A DNA stretch of 42,163 bases from Microthrixaceae bacterium (GTDB lineage: Bacteria; Actinomycetota; Acidimicrobiia; Acidimicrobiales; Acidimicrobilacustridaceae), in the NCBI GenBank assembly GCA_947446975.1, contig CANFHM010000016.1, positions 1 to 42,163 of the forward strand, in the 5' to 3' direction. The position numbers and the translations under genes were made by a program. Each line of letters starts with the position of its first letter. Position 1 is the first letter of the stretch. The notes under the pieces were generated by a model. The model was given only the letters and a program-made list of their open reading frames with translations, searched no databases and was not told where the DNA came from. Positions 9,172-20,276 of the stretch are shown piece after piece.

Positions 9172-12100
9172 ATGAGCGAGGAACGAGCGGTCCCGTCGAT
9201 GCGGTCGGATCAACCGACGGCAGGTCCTGACGACGACGCCGTGATGGCGGGCCTCGCCGCCGCCATCGACCCCCCGGGTCGGGTGGGATCCGCGGTCCGA
9301 CGTGCGGGGCGGCGTCTGCTCGGGGGTCTCGAGCGACAGGCCGATCGCGGCGTCGAGTCCTGGGTCACTGCGATCATCGTCGGCTTCTGCGTGGTGTTCG
9401 TGTTCCTGCAGCTCGGCCCGGCCAACATCTTCTCGTCGAGCACCCCGGCCGGCGGCGACATGGGCGCACATGTGTGGGGTCCGGCCTACATGCGCGACCA
9501 CCTGCTGCCGTCGTTCCGGCTCACCGGCTGGGCACCGGACTGGTTCGCCGGGTTCCCCGCCTACCAGTACTACATGGTCCTGCCGTCGCTCACGATCGCG
9601 CTGCTGAGTCTCGTGATCCCGTACGGCATCGCGTTCAAGCTCGTGGCCATCTCCGGTGTGCTCTCGCTGCCGGTGGCCTGCTGGGCGTTCGCCCGACTCG
9701 TGCGACTCCCGTTCCCGGCGCCACCGCTGTTCGCCATCGGCGCCACGTTGTTCCTCTTCGACCGGTCGTTCTCGATCTACGGCGGCAACATCGCCTCCAC
9801 CATGGCCGGCGAGTTCTCCTGCTCGATCTCGCTGACCTTCGCCATCCTCTTCCTCGGCGTCGTCGGGCGCGGACTCGAGACCGGACGCCACCGTGTGCTC
9901 GCGGCGGTCCTGCTGGCCATCACCGGCCTGTGCCATGTGCTGCCGTTCCTGTTCGCCGTGGTGGGCGCTGCGGTGTGGCTGCTCGTCTCGCTCGGCTATC
10001 GCACCGGCTGGTTCCGCCGGATGTGGTGGTTGGTGGCGAGCGGCGTGGTGGGCGTGGCGCTGATGTCCTGGTGGATCCTCCCGTTCGCGCTGCGCACCTC
10101 GTCGATGAACGACATGGGGTGGGAGAAGAAGACCAACTACCTCAACATGCTCCTGCAGCGCGAGCACCTCGATCCGCAGTTGGTGAACTCGCCGCCCATC
10201 GGGGTCATCGCCCTGCTCGCCCTGCTCGGGCTCTTCATGTCGATCGTGTGGCGGCGGCGGGGCGGCATCTACCTCGCCTGCATGGCGGCGGTCTCGGCAG
10301 CGGCGTTCGTGCTCATGCCCCAGGGGCGGATCTGGAACGCCCGGATCCTGCCCTTCTGGTACCTGTCGCTCTACCTGCTCGCCGCGGTCGGAGTGGCCGA
10401 ACTCGGTCGGGCACTGGCCACGGTGCTCGCCCGCGACCCCGAGCAGCCCCGGCGTTCCGTCACCGTCATCACCGCCATCGGTGCCTCGCTCGTGGCCCTT
10501 GTGGCGCTGGCGATGCCGCTGCGCGCCATGCCCGAACGGATCTCGATCGGACCGATCGACATCTCGTTGGGCGGCCCCGGTTCCGACGGCGCCTACCACT
10601 GGCTGTTCCTCTCGACCACCGACTCCAGCTTCGTGCCGGGATGGGCCCGGTGGAACTTCACCGGGTACGAGGGCAAGCCCGCGTACCCCGAGTACCACGA
10701 CATCGTCTCCACCATGTCCGATCTCGGGCGGACGAACGGCTGCGGCCGGGCCATGTGGGAGTACGAGGAGCAGCACGATCGCTACGGAACCCCGATGGCA
10801 CTCATGCTGCTGCCGTTCTGGACCGACGGCTGCATCGGTTCGATGGAGGGGCTCTACTTCGAGTCCTCGGCCACGGCGCCGTACCACTGGCTCGACGCCG
10901 ATGAGCTGTCCGCCGCACCGTCGAATCCCCAGCGGGGTCTGCCCTACGTGCCCGGCGCACCCACCCGCTCCGAGTTCGACCTCGGGGTCCAGCATCTGCA
11001 GCTGCTCGGGGTCCGGTACTACATGGCGATCTCCACCTCGATGATCGACTTCGCCCGCAGCAACCGTTCGCTCACCGAGGTCGCGAGCTCGGGTCCCTGG
11101 GTGGTGTTCGAGGTGGCCGACAGCGAACTGGTCACGCCGCTGCAGAACGAGCCCGCGGTGCTCACCGGCGTGTCGAGTCCCACGGCATGGCTCGATGCCG
11201 TGCTGCCCTGGTACGAGGCACCGCTGCAGTGGAAGGTCCCGCTGGCGGCCGGCGGGCCGGCGTCATGGCAGCGGATCGCGCCGGGTGAGCAGCCCGACGC
11301 CGTTCCCGTCGAACCCGTCGGCATCACCGACATCTCCACCGACACCGATCGGATCTCGTTCTCGGTGAGTCGGGTCGGCGTGCCGGTGTACGTGAAGGCC
11401 TCGTACTTCCCGAACTGGAGCGCCAGCGGAGCCGACGGGCCGTGGAGGGTTGCACCGAACCTCATGGTCGTGGTCCCCACATCGGAGCACGTGACCCTCC
11501 ATTACGGCGAGACCTCCGTCGAGTATCTCAGCTGGATCATCACGCTGCTCGGCCTCGTGGGGCTCGTCCTGCTGTGGCGGGCCGGTCCGCTCGCCTTCCC
11601 GGACCCCCGCCCGTGGTTCCCCGGGCGAAGGGGCCCCCGGAGCGGTCCACTAGGGTCAGGCCCCATGTCAGCCCCCGATATGACAGCCCTCGACGCCATC
11701 TTCAAGGCCTACGACATCCGAGGAACCGTCCCCGACCAGCTCGACGCCGAACTCGTCGAACGGATCGGTGCGGCGTTCGCCCGATTCGTCGCCGACACCT
11801 CCGGTGCCACCGAGATCCTCATCGCCCACGACATGCGTCCATCCGGTCCCGCCTTCGCCGACGCCTTCGCCGCAGGAGCTGTCGCCCAGGGTGTCGATGT
11901 CGTCCATCTCGGGCTGGCCTCGACCGATCTGCTGTTCTTCGCCGCCGGACACTTCGATCGACCCGGCGCCATGATCACGGCCTCGCACAACCCGGCCCAG
12001 TACAACGGTCTGAAACTGTGCCTCTCCGGCGCCCGTCCCATCGGCGAGGAGACCGGTCTGCGGGAGATCAAGGCGGCCACCGCCTCCGGTCTCGACCCGG

Positions 12101-13071
12101 CTCCGTCCACCGGCTCGATCACCCGACGCGACGACGCGCTCGCCGCGTTCGTCAATCACGTGCATTCCTTCGTCGATCTCGGTGCGCTGCGCCCGCTGCG
12201 CGTCGTCGCCGACACCGCCAACGGCATGGGGGGCCTCACCGCTCCCGCCGTGTTCTCCGGGCTGCCGTTCGAACTCGACGTCCTCTACGGCGAACTGGAC
12301 GGCACCTTCCCGAACCATCCCGCTGATCCCATCCAGCCGGAGAACCTCGTCGATCTGCAGGCCCGTGTCCGCGCCACCGGCGCCGATGTCGGTCTCGCAT
12401 TCGACGGCGACGCCGATCGGGTGTTCCTCGTCGACGACAAGGGGCAGCTCGTGTCGGGCTCGTTGACCACGGCGATCGTCGCCGACGTCATGCTCAAGAA
12501 GAACCCCGGCCAGATCGTGCTGCACAACCTGATCTGTTCGCGGGCGGTGCCCGAGGTCATCATCGAGGCGGGCGGCACCCCGGTGCGCACCCGTGTGGGC
12601 CACTCGTTCATCAAGCAGGTCATGGCCGACACCGGCGCCTGTTTCGGCGGTGAGCATTCCGGTCACTACTACTTCCGCGACAACTTCCGGGCCGACAGCG
12701 GGATCATCGCGGCGATGGTCGTGCTCGAACTCGTCTCGGTGTCCGGCCGCCCGCTCTCCGAGCTTCGCGTGCCCTATGAGCGCTACAGCGATTCCGGCGA
12801 GATCAACACCAAGGTCCCCGATCCGCTCGGCGTGATCGAGCGATTCGGCGCGCTGTTCGCCCACGCCCGCCTCGACCATCTCGATGGCCTCACCGTCGAT
12901 CTCACCGAGGGCGACGCCGCTGATCCCGCCGATCCGTGGTGGTTCAACCTCCGTCCCTCGAACACCGAGCCGCTGCTGCGCCTGAATCTCGAAGCGGCCA
13001 CTCCCGAGCTCTGCTCGAAGCATGTGGACGAGATCCGTGCGCTGATCGCCGAGATCGCTGCGTCGCAGTGA
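9172..13071 (+). CDS. GT-C-like membrane protein reading in frame into phosphomannomutase (1299 aa)
   Basis: One continuous frame. Residues 1-831 form a multi-pass membrane protein with a helix near 62-82. The loop that follows contains GGDMGAHVW, RLTGWAPDWFAGFPAYQYY and further helices to about 430. An extracytoplasmic domain of about 370 aa and a last helix near 785-805 come next. The Asp/His-bearing first loop and PDW(F)xGFPxY pattern resemble GT-C-fold proteins called 6-pyruvoyl-tetrahydropterin-synthase-related membrane proteins. After the linker WFPGRRGPRSGPLGSGP the frame continues from residue 832 as a complete phosphomannomutase. Such genes normally lie side by side. Either this is a true fusion, or a one-base error in the GGGGCCCCC run at 11630-11638 hides the TAG at 11651. 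ManB is probably also made from its own start. Confidence 0.7.
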   Translation: MSEERAVPSMRSDQPTAGPDDDAVMAGLAAAIDPPGRVGSAVRRAGRRLLGGLERQADRGVESWVTAIIVGFCVVFVFLQLGPANIFSSSTPAGGDMGAHVWGPAYMRDHLLPSFRLTGWAPDWFAGFPAYQYYMVLPSLTIALLSLVIPYGIAFKLVAISGVLSLPVACWAFARLVRLPFPAPPLFAIGATLFLFDRSFSIYGGNIASTMAGEFSCSISLTFAILFLGVVGRGLETGRHRVLAAVLLAITGLCHVLPFLFAVVGAAVWLLVSLGYRTGWFRRMWWLVASGVVGVALMSWWILPFALRTSSMNDMGWEKKTNYLNMLLQREHLDPQLVNSPPIGVIALLALLGLFMSIVWRRRGGIYLACMAAVSAAAFVLMPQGRIWNARILPFWYLSLYLLAAVGVAELGRALATVLARDPEQPRRSVTVITAIGASLVALVALAMPLRAMPERISIGPIDISLGGPGSDGAYHWLFLSTTDSSFVPGWARWNFTGYEGKPAYPEYHDIVSTMSDLGRTNGCGRAMWEYEEQHDRYGTPMALMLLPFWTDGCIGSMEGLYFESSATAPYHWLDADELSAAPSNPQRGLPYVPGAPTRSEFDLGVQHLQLLGVRYYMAISTSMIDFARSNRSLTEVASSGPWVVFEVADSELVTPLQNEPAVLTGVSSPTAWLDAVLPWYEAPLQWKVPLAAGGPASWQRIAPGEQPDAVPVEPVGITDISTDTDRISFSVSRVGVPVYVKASYFPNWSASGADGPWRVAPNLMVVVPTSEHVTLHYGETSVEYLSWIITLLGLVGLVLLWRAGPLAFPDPRPWFPGRRGPRSGPLGSGPMSAPDMTALDAIFKAYDIRGTVPDQLDAELVERIGAAFARFVADTSGATEILIAHDMRPSGPAFADAFAAGAVAQGVDVVHLGLASTDLLFFAAGHFDRPGAMITASHNPAQYNGLKLCLSGARPIGEETGLREIKAATASGLDPAPSTGSITRRDDALAAFVNHVHSFVDLGALRPLRVVADTANGMGGLTAPAVFSGLPFELDVLYGELDGTFPNHPADPIQPENLVDLQARVRATGADVGLAFDGDADRVFLVDDKGQLVSGSLTTAIVADVMLKKNPGQIVLHNLICSRAVPEVIIEAGGTPVRTRVGHSFIKQVMADTGACFGGEHSGHYYFRDNFRADSGIIAAMVVLELVSVSGRPLSELRVPYERYSDSGEINTKVPDPLGVIERFGALFAHARLDHLDGLTVDLTEGDAADPADPWWFNLRPSNTEPLLRLNLEAATPELCSKHVDEIRALIAEIAASQ
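11651..11656 (+). promoter_or_regulatory. -10 box TAGGGT for an independent manB transcript
   Basis: TAGGGT is followed by 8 nt and ATG 11665. The box also contains an out-of-frame TAG (11651-11653). It would be the natural stop of the upstream membrane protein if the frame shifted by one base. Confidence 0.45.
11665..13071 (+). CDS. manB: Phosphomannomutase/phosphoglucomutase (internal start within the long frame)
   Basis: From ATG 11665 the 468-aa product is a full-length alpha-D-phosphohexomutase, interconverting mannose-6-phosphate and mannose-1-phosphate for GDP-mannose supply. The phosphoserine loop is TASHNP (S107), the metal loop DGDADR (247-252), the sugar-specificity loop GEHSGH (E330) and the phosphate-binding loop RPSNTEP (from about 430). 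The GEHSGH loop fits dual mannose/glucose phosphate use. This ATG is favoured by a TAGGGT box 8 nt upstream and by homology starting at FKAYDIRG. It forms a tight run with the Trm112-like (20 nt later) and SIS genes, the arrangement known around mycobacterial manB. The same frame is open upstream, so a longer fused product is also possible. Confidence 0.92.
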   Translation: MSAPDMTALDAIFKAYDIRGTVPDQLDAELVERIGAAFARFVADTSGATEILIAHDMRPSGPAFADAFAAGAVAQGVDVVHLGLASTDLLFFAAGHFDRPGAMITASHNPAQYNGLKLCLSGARPIGEETGLREIKAATASGLDPAPSTGSITRRDDALAAFVNHVHSFVDLGALRPLRVVADTANGMGGLTAPAVFSGLPFELDVLYGELDGTFPNHPADPIQPENLVDLQARVRATGADVGLAFDGDADRVFLVDDKGQLVSGSLTTAIVADVMLKKNPGQIVLHNLICSRAVPEVIIEAGGTPVRTRVGHSFIKQVMADTGACFGGEHSGHYYFRDNFRADSGIIAAMVVLELVSVSGRPLSELRVPYERYSDSGEINTKVPDPLGVIERFGALFAHARLDHLDGLTVDLTEGDAADPADPWWFNLRPSNTEPLLRLNLEAATPELCSKHVDEIRALIAEIAASQ

Positions 13072-13091
13072 TCCGCAACTGAAGGAGAACC

Positions 13092-13328
13092 ATGTCCCTC
13101 GATCCGCAACTCCTCGCGATCCTTGCGTGCCCCGTCGACAAGGGTCCGCTCCACTATGTGGCCGATGAGGACCTCCTCTACAACCCCCGCCTGAAGCGCC
13201 GCTACGACGTCCGTGCCGACATCCCGATCATGCTGCCCGATGAGGCCACGATCGTCGACGACGCCGAACACGACCGGCTGATGGCCAGGATCGCCGACGA
13301 GGGCATCGCGCCGACCTTCGAGGCCTGA
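13092..13328 (+). CDS. Trm112-like protein
   Basis: A 78-aa protein. DPQLLAILACPVDKGPLHY matches the N-terminus of the Trm112/UPF0434 family, small zinc-ribbon partners of methyltransferases. RRYDVRADIPIMLPDEA matches the conserved C-terminal strand that ends in a (I/V)P(I/V)ML motif. Only one cysteine (C13) remains, so it probably does not bind zinc. AAGGAGA lies 6 nt before the ATG. It sits between manB and the SIS gene with gaps of 20 and 2 nt, so the three are co-translated. A specific partner cannot be named from sequence. Confidence 0.85.
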   Translation: MSLDPQLLAILACPVDKGPLHYVADEDLLYNPRLKRRYDVRADIPIMLPDEATIVDDAEHDRLMARIADEGIAPTFEA

Positions 13329-13330
13329 CC

Positions 13331-14368
13331 ATGATCCTCGACACCGTCGGCATGTTCGATGCCGTGGCGGCGTTCCCGGAACAGCTCGAGGTGGCCGCCG
13401 CCGCAGCCGGTGCGGCCATCGACTCGGCACCACTGCCCGCAGGCCCCGGGGTCAGTGATGTCGTGGTGCTCGCCAGCGGCACCGGCGCGCAGGCCGGTTC
13501 GATCCTGCGAGAGATCGGTCGGCCCATCATGGCCGTCCCGATCCTGACCCACGAGGGCTACGGGGCACCGAACGCCATCTCCGCCCCCACGCTCGTGCTG
13601 GCGATCTCGGCGAGCGGCGATGACGAGGAGACTCTCGATGCCACGGCAGCGGCGCTCGCACTCGGCGCTGCGCCGATCTGCATCAGCGGAGGAGGAGCCC
13701 TCTCCCGGTTCGCCGTCGACCACGGACTCATCCATCTGCCGGCCGTGCCCGAGGCCCCGGTCCAGCGAGCCGCGCTGGGGTCGCTGCTGGTGCCGGCGCT
13801 GCTCACCCTCGGGGCGACGGAGCTCCTCCCCGGCGCCGACCAGCTCCTGCACAGCTCGATCGAGCAGGTCTCCCGACGTCGGGATTCGCTGATCACCGAG
13901 CACAACGAGGCCCGACGCATGGCCCGCCGTCTCGGTCGAGCCTTCCCGATCATCTACGGCGGTGACGGTCCTGGCGGCACCGCGGCCCAGCGGTGGAAGA
14001 CCCAGTTCAACCACAACGCGAAGGTGGCTGCGTTCGCCAACCAGGTGCCAGGGCTGACCCACGACGAGGTGTGCGGCTGGGGGCAGGATGGCGATGTCAC
14101 CCGACAGGTCTTCCAGCTGTTCCTGCTCCGTCACGACTTCGAGCATCCGCAGACCTCGCGTCGTCTCGATGTCATCGACGACATCCTCGATGAGGTGGTC
14201 GGTGCCATCCACGGGGTGCAGGCCCGGGGCGACGGCATGCTCGCCCAGCTCCTCGACCTCATCCTCATCGGCGATTTCGTGTCCCTCCATGCCTCAGCCG
14301 AGCAGGGTCTCGATCCCGGACCGGTGCCCATCCTCGACGAGCTCGAGGCACGCGTCCGTTCCGTCTGA
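13331..14368 (+). CDS. SIS-domain protein, phosphoglucose/phosphomannose isomerase-like, probably degenerate
   Basis: A 345-aa protein with two SIS subdomains. VVVLASGTGAQAGSIL (44-59) and LAISASGDDEET (90-101) are the phosphosugar-binding loops, and the second half carries the PGI/PMI C-terminal domain. In crenarchaeal bifunctional enzymes of this family the catalytic base lies in an N-E-N motif 16 residues before a conserved His. Here the motif is FNHNAK (H228 in place of Glu) and the second site is LTHDEV (H244 retained). The usual catalytic glutamate therefore appears lost, so it may be a regulatory or altered-specificity homologue. Its place directly after manB supports a role in mannose-phosphate metabolism. 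The assignment of the missing residue is from memory of the family. Confidence 0.82.
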   Translation: MILDTVGMFDAVAAFPEQLEVAAAAAGAAIDSAPLPAGPGVSDVVVLASGTGAQAGSILREIGRPIMAVPILTHEGYGAPNAISAPTLVLAISASGDDEETLDATAAALALGAAPICISGGGALSRFAVDHGLIHLPAVPEAPVQRAALGSLLVPALLTLGATELLPGADQLLHSSIEQVSRRRDSLITEHNEARRMARRLGRAFPIIYGGDGPGGTAAQRWKTQFNHNAKVAAFANQVPGLTHDEVCGWGQDGDVTRQVFQLFLLRHDFEHPQTSRRLDVIDDILDEVVGAIHGVQARGDGMLAQLLDLILIGDFVSLHASAEQGLDPGPVPILDELEARVRSV

Positions 14369-14374
14369 CCCGTC

Positions 14375-14380
14375 TACACT
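14375..14380 (+). promoter_or_regulatory. Possible -10 box TACACT for ahcY
   Basis: TACACT lies just past the SIS stop codon and would start a transcript near 14387, leaving a leader of about 93 nt before the ahcY ATG. This is unlike the leaderless genes around it. Confidence 0.4.
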
Positions 14381-14428
14381 CGGCGGCGGCTGTTCGATCG
14401 GGTCAGAGGGCCCCAGCCCCGCTCCACC

Positions 14429-14453
14429 AGCGTCTCCGCACCCGCGGAGCGCT
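14429..14453 (+). promoter_or_regulatory. Hairpin in the ahcY leader
   Basis: CTCCGC (14434-14439) pairs with GCGGAG (14444-14449) across an ACCC loop. AGCG (14429-14432) pairs with CGCT (14450-14453) with T14433 bulged, giving a 10-bp stem about 26 nt before the ahcY start. It has no U-tract, so it is not a typical terminator. It could be part of a regulatory leader, but I could not match it to a known riboswitch class. Confidence 0.4.
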
Positions 14454-14479
14454 TCCCCTCGTATGCACAGGACCCTCCA

Positions 14480-15943
14480 ATGACGCTGACCCCCACGCTC
14501 TCCGACACCGGTATCGACTTCCGTGTCGCCGATCTCGAACTCGCCTCGTTCGGGCGCAAGGAGATCCAACTCGCCGAGCACGAGATGCCCGGTCTGATGG
14601 CGCTGCGCGCCGAGTTCTTCGATTCCCAGCCCCTCGCCGGCGCCCGCATCACCGGCTCGCTCCACATGACCATCCAGACCGCCGTGCTGATCGAGACGCT
14701 CGTCATCCTCGGCGCCGAGGTCCGCTGGGCCAGCTGCAACATCTTCTCCACCCAGGATCACGCCGCCGCCGCAGTGGTGGTCGGCCCCGAGGGGACCCTC
14801 GACCGACCGAAGGGTGTGCCGGTGTACGCGTGGAAGGGCGAGACCCTCGAGGAGTACTGGTGGTGCACCGAGCAGGTGCTGCGCTGGCCCGACGGCGGTG
14901 GACCCAACATGATCCTCGACGACGGTGGCGACGCCACGATGCTCGTGCACAAGGGTGTCGAGTTCGAGCGCACCGGCATCGTGCCCGACTCCACCGAGGA
15001 CGACTCCGAGGAATGGGGTGTGGTGCTCGAGGTGCTGCGTCGCACCGTGGCGGCCGAACCGCAGCTGTGGCACGGCATCTCCTCCGGCATCACCGGTGTC
15101 ACCGAGGAGACCACCACCGGCGTGCACCGCCTCTACCAGATGCAGGAGGCCGGCAGTCTCATGTTCCCGGCCATCAACGTGAACGACTCGGTCACCAAGT
15201 CCAAGTTCGACAACCTCTACGGCTGCCGGCACAGCCTCATCGACGGTCTCAACCGCGCCACCGACGTGATGATCGGCGGCAAGGTGGCCCTCGTGTGCGG
15301 CTATGGCGATGTCGGCAAGGGCTGCGCGGCCTCGCTGCGTGGCCAGGGTGCTCGTGTCATCGTCACGGAGATCGACCCCATCTGCGCCCTCCAGGCGGCG
15401 ATGGAGGGCTACCAGGTGGCCCGCATCGAGGATGTCCTCGATCAGGTCGACATCTACGTCACCGCCACCGGCAACTTCAACGTCATCACCGCCGAGCACA
15501 TGGCCCGCATGAAGCATCAGGCCATCGTGAGCAACATCGGGCATTTCGACAACGAGATCGACATGGCCGGACTCAAGAAGATGAGTGATGTGCAGAAGGT
15601 CAACATCAAGCCGCAGGTCGACGAGTACGTCTTCCCCGATGGTCATTCGGTGATCGTGCTGGCCGAGGGACGTCTCATGAACCTCGGCTGCGCCACGGGG
15701 CATCCCAGCTTCGTGATGTCGAACAGCTTCTCGAACCAGGTCATCGCCCAGATCGAACTGTTCACCCATCGCGACTTCTACGAGAACCGGGTGTACACGC
15801 TCCCGAAGCATCTCGACGAGAAGGTCGCCTCGCTCCATCTCGATGCGCTCGGCGTCCGCCTCACCCGTCTCACCGAGGATCAGGCGTCCTATCTCGGTCT
15901 GCCCGCCACCGGGCCGTTCAAGTCCGACCACTACCGGTACTGA
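14480..15943 (+). CDS. ahcY: Adenosylhomocysteinase (S-adenosyl-L-homocysteine hydrolase)
   Basis: A 487-aa NAD-dependent enzyme that splits S-adenosylhomocysteine to adenosine and homocysteine, closing the activated methyl cycle. Substrate-domain residues include [12 protein letters not shown] (H62), ILDDGGD (D148), GVTEETTTG (E210) and the TKSKFDN lysine/aspartate pair (K240, D244). The NAD-binding loop is CGYGDVGKG (273-281). The C-terminus KSDHYRY is the conserved lysine/tyrosine tail that reaches the neighbouring subunit. The length agrees with actinobacterial homologues. It follows the manB/SIS genes after a 111-nt gap holding a structured leader, and is followed closely by an SDR gene. 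Confidence 0.97.
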   Translation: MTLTPTLSDTGIDFRVADLELASFGRKEIQLAEHEMPGLMALRAEFFDSQPLAGARITGSLHMTIQTAVLIETLVILGAEVRWASCNIFSTQDHAAAAVVVGPEGTLDRPKGVPVYAWKGETLEEYWWCTEQVLRWPDGGGPNMILDDGGDATMLVHKGVEFERTGIVPDSTEDDSEEWGVVLEVLRRTVAAEPQLWHGISSGITGVTEETTTGVHRLYQMQEAGSLMFPAINVNDSVTKSKFDNLYGCRHSLIDGLNRATDVMIGGKVALVCGYGDVGKGCAASLRGQGARVIVTEIDPICALQAAMEGYQVARIEDVLDQVDIYVTATGNFNVITAEHMARMKHQAIVSNIGHFDNEIDMAGLKKMSDVQKVNIKPQVDEYVFPDGHSVIVLAEGRLMNLGCATGHPSFVMSNSFSNQVIAQIELFTHRDFYENRVYTLPKHLDEKVASLHLDALGVRLTRLTEDQASYLGLPATGPFKSDHYRY

Positions 15944-15983
15944 CACCACACCCCCGAACGGGGACCACGACAAGGAGTCCATG

Positions 15984-16799
15984 ATGGAGAACCTCGACGG
16001 TCGCGTCGCAGTCATCACCGGTGCCGCCAGCGGCATCGGCCTCGCCATGGCGCATCGGTTCGCCGCCGAGGGCATGAAGCTCGTGCTCTCCGATGTGGAG
16101 CCCGATGCGCTGGCCGCAGCGGTGGCCGGCCTGCCCGCGGGAACCACTGTCGTGTCCACGCTGTGCGATGTCTCGAAGGGTGAGCAGGTCGAGGCGCTCC
16201 GCGATGTCGCGTTGGAGGCATTCGGCGCCGTGCACCTCGTGTGCAACAACGCCGGGGTCGGCGGGGGCGGCGCCATGACCGAGCTCGACCTCACCGACTG
16301 GGAATGGGTCATCGGCGTGAACCTGTGGGGTGTCATCCACGGGGTGCGGGTCTTCCTGCCGCTGCTCACCGAACAGGGCGAGGGTCATATCGTCAACACC
16401 GCCTCGGTGGCCGGCCTCTTCGCCGCACCGTTCATGGGTGCCTACAACGTGTCCAAGTACGGCGTGGTGGCGCTCTCGGAGACCCTCTTCAACGAGCTCG
16501 CCATGGCCCATCCCGGTGTCCATGTCTCGGTGCTGTGCCCCTCGTGGGTGAAGACCAACATCGCCAACTCGGCCCGCAACCATCCTGGCGGCCCGCCCGA
16601 GGACGCGTCAGCGATCGCCGAGGTCATCGAGACCTTCATCTCCAAGGGGATCGATCCCGCCGATGTCGCCGACAAGGTGGCCGAGGCCGTGAAGGTGAAC
16701 CGGTTCTGGATCATCACCCATGAGGACACGCCGGCCGCCGTCACCCAGCGCATGCGCTCGATCCTCGATGACGGCACACCCCCGATGCTGATGCACTAG
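15984..16799 (+). CDS. Short-chain dehydrogenase/reductase
   Basis: A 271-aa classical SDR. The cofactor motif is TGAASGIG (12-19), the NNAG motif is at 88-91, and the catalytic set is S141 with Y154 and K158 (YNVSK). D38 after the second strand (VLSDVEP) suggests NAD(H) preference. The substrate is unknown; the HxxxP-rich region near 190-215 is the variable substrate loop. AAGGAG sits 6 nt before ATG 15984 and only 3 nt before ATG 15981, so 15984 is preferred. It lies 40 nt after ahcY and probably shares its transcript, though no functional link to the methyl cycle is evident. Confidence 0.9.
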   Translation: MENLDGRVAVITGAASGIGLAMAHRFAAEGMKLVLSDVEPDALAAAVAGLPAGTTVVSTLCDVSKGEQVEALRDVALEAFGAVHLVCNNAGVGGGGAMTELDLTDWEWVIGVNLWGVIHGVRVFLPLLTEQGEGHIVNTASVAGLFAAPFMGAYNVSKYGVVALSETLFNELAMAHPGVHVSVLCPSWVKTNIANSARNHPGGPPEDASAIAEVIETFISKGIDPADVADKVAEAVKVNRFWIITHEDTPAAVTQRMRSILDDGTPPMLMH

Positions 16800-16836
16800 G
16801 TCCTGATCGCCCTGTCGTCGGGCCGGGGGTGGTCCC

Positions 16837-16842
16837 TACCCT
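16837..16842 (+). promoter_or_regulatory. -10 box TACCCT of the comF-like gene
   Basis: TACCCT, then CGGCCG (6 nt), then GTG 16849, the leaderless spacing seen at several genes in this window. Confidence 0.55.
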
Positions 16843-16848
16843 CGGCCG

Positions 16849-17514
16849 GTGCGACTGCTCGATCTCCTGCTGCCCGTCCCCTGCGCCCGGTGCGGGCAAC
16901 CCCCGGTGTCGCCATGCCGGAACTGCCTCGCCACCCTTTCCGAGAGTCCCGAGCTCCCCGTCCCCGCCGGACTCCGCAGCCTCACGGCGCTCACCAGCTA
17001 CGACGAGCGCTCCTCGAGATTCATCACCGAGGCCAAGTACCACAACGCTCGGACCGGTCTGGTGGAACTGGCGCGCTGGGCGGCGCGCATGGTGCCGGCT
17101 GGAGTGCACGGGGACCTCGGGCTCGTGACCTGGGCCCCCACCACCGAAAAGCGACGCCGGGAGCGGGGGTTCGACCAGGGGAGGGTCATCGCCGGGGTGG
17201 TGGGGCGCACGCTCGGCCTCCCCACCCGGAACCTGCTGCGTCGGGGACGCGGCCCCGCCCAGACGGGCCGGTCGAGGAGTGAACGCCTCCGCGGGCCGGA
17301 GATGATCGCCAGGCGCAGGGTCGATGCATCGGGCGCAGCAGCGGTGGATCGGCCCGGTGGCGTGCTCATCGTCGACGATGTCTGCACCACGGGGGCCACA
17401 CTCTCGGCTGCAGCCGCCGCGCTCGCAGATGCCGGTCACGAGGTCCTGCATGGTCTCGTGATCGCCCGGACCCCGGATCCCGGCGGTGGGATCGATCCGG
17501 GGGCATGGCGCTGA
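16849..17514 (+). CDS. ComF family phosphoribosyltransferase-like protein
   Basis: A 221-aa ComF homologue. The N-terminus holds C12, C15, C23 and C26 (PCARCGQ...PCRNC), a four-cysteine zinc site. The C-terminal half has a type I phosphoribosyltransferase fold with the PRPP loop VLIVDDVCTTGATL (172-185). ComF proteins take part in DNA uptake or recombination-linked processes, but many non-competent bacteria carry one and the biochemical activity is unsettled. GTG is chosen as start because of the -10 box 6 nt upstream. It lies directly before secA. In many actinobacteria a ribosome hibernation factor gene separates the two; none is present here. Confidence 0.9.
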   Translation: MRLLDLLLPVPCARCGQPPVSPCRNCLATLSESPELPVPAGLRSLTALTSYDERSSRFITEAKYHNARTGLVELARWAARMVPAGVHGDLGLVTWAPTTEKRRRERGFDQGRVIAGVVGRTLGLPTRNLLRRGRGPAQTGRSRSERLRGPEMIARRRVDASGAAAVDRPGGVLIVDDVCTTGATLSAAAAALADAGHEVLHGLVIARTPDPGGGIDPGAWR

Positions 17515-17536
17515 ACCCCACATGGGGCGCCATCGG

Positions 17537-17542
17537 TAGACT
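17537..17542 (+). promoter_or_regulatory. -10 box TAGACT of secA
   Basis: TAGACT is followed by 9 nt and ATG 17552, giving a very short or absent leader. No SD-like sequence lies between the box and the ATG. Confidence 0.5.
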
Positions 17543-17551
17543 CGTGTCCTT

Positions 17552-20266
<2,715 letters not shown>

Positions 20267-20276
20267 ATCGAGACCG

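Noticed and set aside
8875-10995. A 706-codon minus-strand frame opposite the CPBP and membrane-protein genes
   Set aside because: Composition is that of a GC-driven shadow (runs of E, G, R, H, Q). No start signal or domain; the plus-strand genes explain the DNA.
14381-14479. SAH riboswitch before ahcY
   Set aside because: A hairpin is present, but I could not place the conserved SAH-aptamer blocks, so only a structured leader is reported.
15952-15963. Hairpin CCCCG-AA-CGGGG after ahcY as a terminator
   Set aside because: Only four pairs form with a usable loop and no U-tract follows; the SDR start with a good Shine-Dalgarno is 20 nt further, so read-through is more likely.
14294-16369. A 691-codon open frame on the minus strand opposite ahcY and the SDR gene
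   Set aside because: High GC keeps antisense frames free of stops. The translation is low in hydrophobic order, His/Gly/Asp-rich and without motifs, while the plus strand encodes two well-recognised enzymes.
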